The position numbers and the translations under genes are program-made. From the NCBI GenBank assembly GCA_004102785.1, contig SCEJ01000036.1, positions 1 through 32,999 on the forward strand: a stretch of DNA of 32,999 nt, read 5' to 3'. Each line of letters begins with the position of its first letter. Within the stretch, counting starts at the first letter, position 1. The DNA comes from Muribaculaceae bacterium Isolate-013 (NCI) (GTDB lineage Bacteria > Bacteroidota > Bacteroidia > Bacteroidales > Muribaculaceae). This document shows positions 32,061 to 32,999 of this stretch, one piece after another. The notes under the pieces are model-generated. The model saw only the letters and a program-made list of their open reading frames with translations. It had not been told where the DNA came from and did no database searches.

Positions 32061-32837
32061 CTATTCAAACCGCTTTATGAGCGCGATGTTTTTAAGCTCG
32101 GTATCCGACATCTCATTCTCCGGAACCACATTGGCACGCGGCACATACCAGTCGAACTGCGAGAAATATTCTCTGAGGTCCTGGCTCTGGAACGTATAGC
32201 CGTGGCGGGCATAGATTGTGCTGCGCATAAGGCGCAGCTCACTCTTGGGGCAACCGGTCAGGTCGGCCGGTGTAAGCTCACGGAAGCATACCATCGCCGT
32301 ATAATCGAACGGAGCCGACGACGACCCGCCCAAAAGCATCACATCGCTGAACTCCGGCTCGGCGTATTCCTCGACGAATGCTGTTTCCTCATCATCCCAT
32401 TCGGAATGCGTGCTTTTATCGTCGGTCGAGAAAGCAAAGTACAGGCCGCCGCATACAAGCAATACGGCCGCCGCCACGCAGCCTGCTATCACCAAACGGG
32501 AGCCGCCGCGTTTTCGGGTTGCCACAGGTGGCGCGCCCGCAGGATAGCCCGGAGGAATCCCCCCGGGGTAAATAGGCCGCGTTTTCTCCACCGGCTGCAA
32601 CGGCACCGTCGGCACCGTCGGCTGCTGGATCCGGGAATCAGGCGTTGACGGCTGAGGCGCAGGCTGCTGCATTTGCGCTGTGGGAGCAGACTGTTGAGGA
32701 ACAGGCGCGGGCTGCTGCGGAACAGGCCGCGTCTGCGGCTCCGGAGGTGTGACAGGTGCAGCCGCTACCGGCGCGCCGCAGCTTACACAGAATTTGGCTC
32801 CCGGGCGGAGTGGCGCATTACATTTATGGCAATTCAT
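32061..32837 (-). CDS. Zinc-ribbon, Pro/Gln-linker, single-TM, YARHG-domain protein
   Basis: A 258-residue protein. An N-terminal zinc ribbon has C3, C6, C17 and C20 (MNCHKCNAPLRP; FCVSCGAP). A long P/Q/A-rich linker (about 25-105) leads to one membrane helix (about 114-136). A C-terminal YARHG domain (IYARHGYTFQSQDLREYF, near residues 208-225) follows. The YARHG domain is thought to be extracytoplasmic, so the ribbon would face the cytoplasm. The function is not known. The ATG at 32837 is preferred over the longer TTG frame. The M15 peptidase gene follows by 32 bp, suggesting an envelope-linked pair. Confidence 0.85.
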   Translation of the reverse strand: MNCHKCNAPLRPGAKFCVSCGAPVAAAPVTPPEPQTRPVPQQPAPVPQQSAPTAQMQQPAPQPSTPDSRIQQPTVPTVPLQPVEKTRPIYPGGIPPGYPAGAPPVATRKRGGSRLVIAGCVAAAVLLVCGGLYFAFSTDDKSTHSEWDDEETAFVEEYAEPEFSDVMLLGGSSSAPFDYTAMVCFRELTPADLTGCPKSELRLMRSTIYARHGYTFQSQDLREYFSQFDWYVPRANVVPENEMSDTELKNIALIKRFE

Positions 32838-32873
32838 ATCCTTAAGATTGTGTGTATGAGATTCTTTATTTCG

Positions 32874-32881
32874 CAAATCTA
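32874..32881 (-). promoter_or_regulatory. -7 element for the YARHG gene
   Basis: TAGATTTG on the minus strand matches TAnnTTTG and lies 37 bp from the ATG. No -33 partner is found at the usual spacing. From here to the right edge no gene is seen. Confidence 0.45.
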
Positions 32882-32999
32882 CATAAAAATCGCGAGATTT
32901 TTACACCGGCAGAATAAAAAACAAGGCCGACGGGTTGATTCCTGTCCCCTCCAGCGTGCTCTTAGTCACAATTTTATTAATTTGGAGGAAAATTTCTAA

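Noticed and set aside
32673-32999. Plus-strand ORF reaching the right edge
   Set aside because: It runs antisense to the well-supported zinc-ribbon/YARHG gene and encodes Arg-rich low-complexity sequence.
1-32999. tRNA, rRNA or CRISPR array
   Set aside because: No tRNA-like cloverleaf, rRNA sequence or regularly spaced direct repeats were seen.

Overview
The window is bacterial chromosome from the Bacteroidales. The support is the recurring Bacteroidetes-type promoter (TTTG/GTTG, a 20-bp gap, then TAnnTTTG), Bacteroidetes-restricted families (DUF4835/PorD-like, OmpP1/FadL-like), fused FeoA-FeoB, and a dnaN-exonuclease-coaBC-DUF4835-recN-rlmB gene order. The high-looking GC content would fit a Muribaculaceae-like lineage; that genus-level guess is inference only.

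Layout. 1-132 is the 5' part of a group II intron on the minus strand, butted against a terminator hairpin. A small HMA copper-chaperone-like gene follows (+). Then comes a minus-strand group: class II ribonucleotide reductase nrdJ, a HipA-like kinase and an overlapping DUF3037 gene. A nitroreductase (+) converges on dnaA (-). dnaA and Fe-superoxide dismutase diverge from a ~550-bp AT-rich intergenic region. A redox-type HxlR regulator (-) faces a cupin gene (+) across a duplicated dyad operator. A plus-strand operon carries a GNAT acetyltransferase, a ZnuA-like lipoprotein, a ZnuC-like ATPase and a U32-family RNA hydroxylase.

From 13.2 to 21.1 kb everything is on the minus strand: porin, rlmB, recN, DUF4835, coaBC, DnaQ-like exonuclease and dnaN. 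feoAB (+) and mutS2 (-) then converge on a perfect 54-bp palindrome. The right part holds a DUF308/HdeD membrane protein, a Trp/Gly/Ser-rich exported protein followed by an OmpP1/FadL-type outer-membrane protein, a thioredoxin-fold protein without catalytic cysteines behind a long structured leader, a lipoprotein M15 peptidase broken by a (GTGCG)4 repeat, and a zinc-ribbon/YARHG membrane protein.

Functionally this is mostly core DNA replication and repair (dnaA, dnaN, recN, mutS2, nrdJ), metal and oxidative-stress handling (CopZ-like, SOD, Znu-like, FeoAB, HxlR/cupin) and envelope proteins. The points most worth a second look are the pentanucleotide-repeat frameshift in the M15 peptidase, the two-site HxlR operator, the perfect palindrome, the HipA-like/DUF3037 pair, the intron next to a terminator hairpin, the permease-less Znu genes and the cysteine-free thioredoxin.
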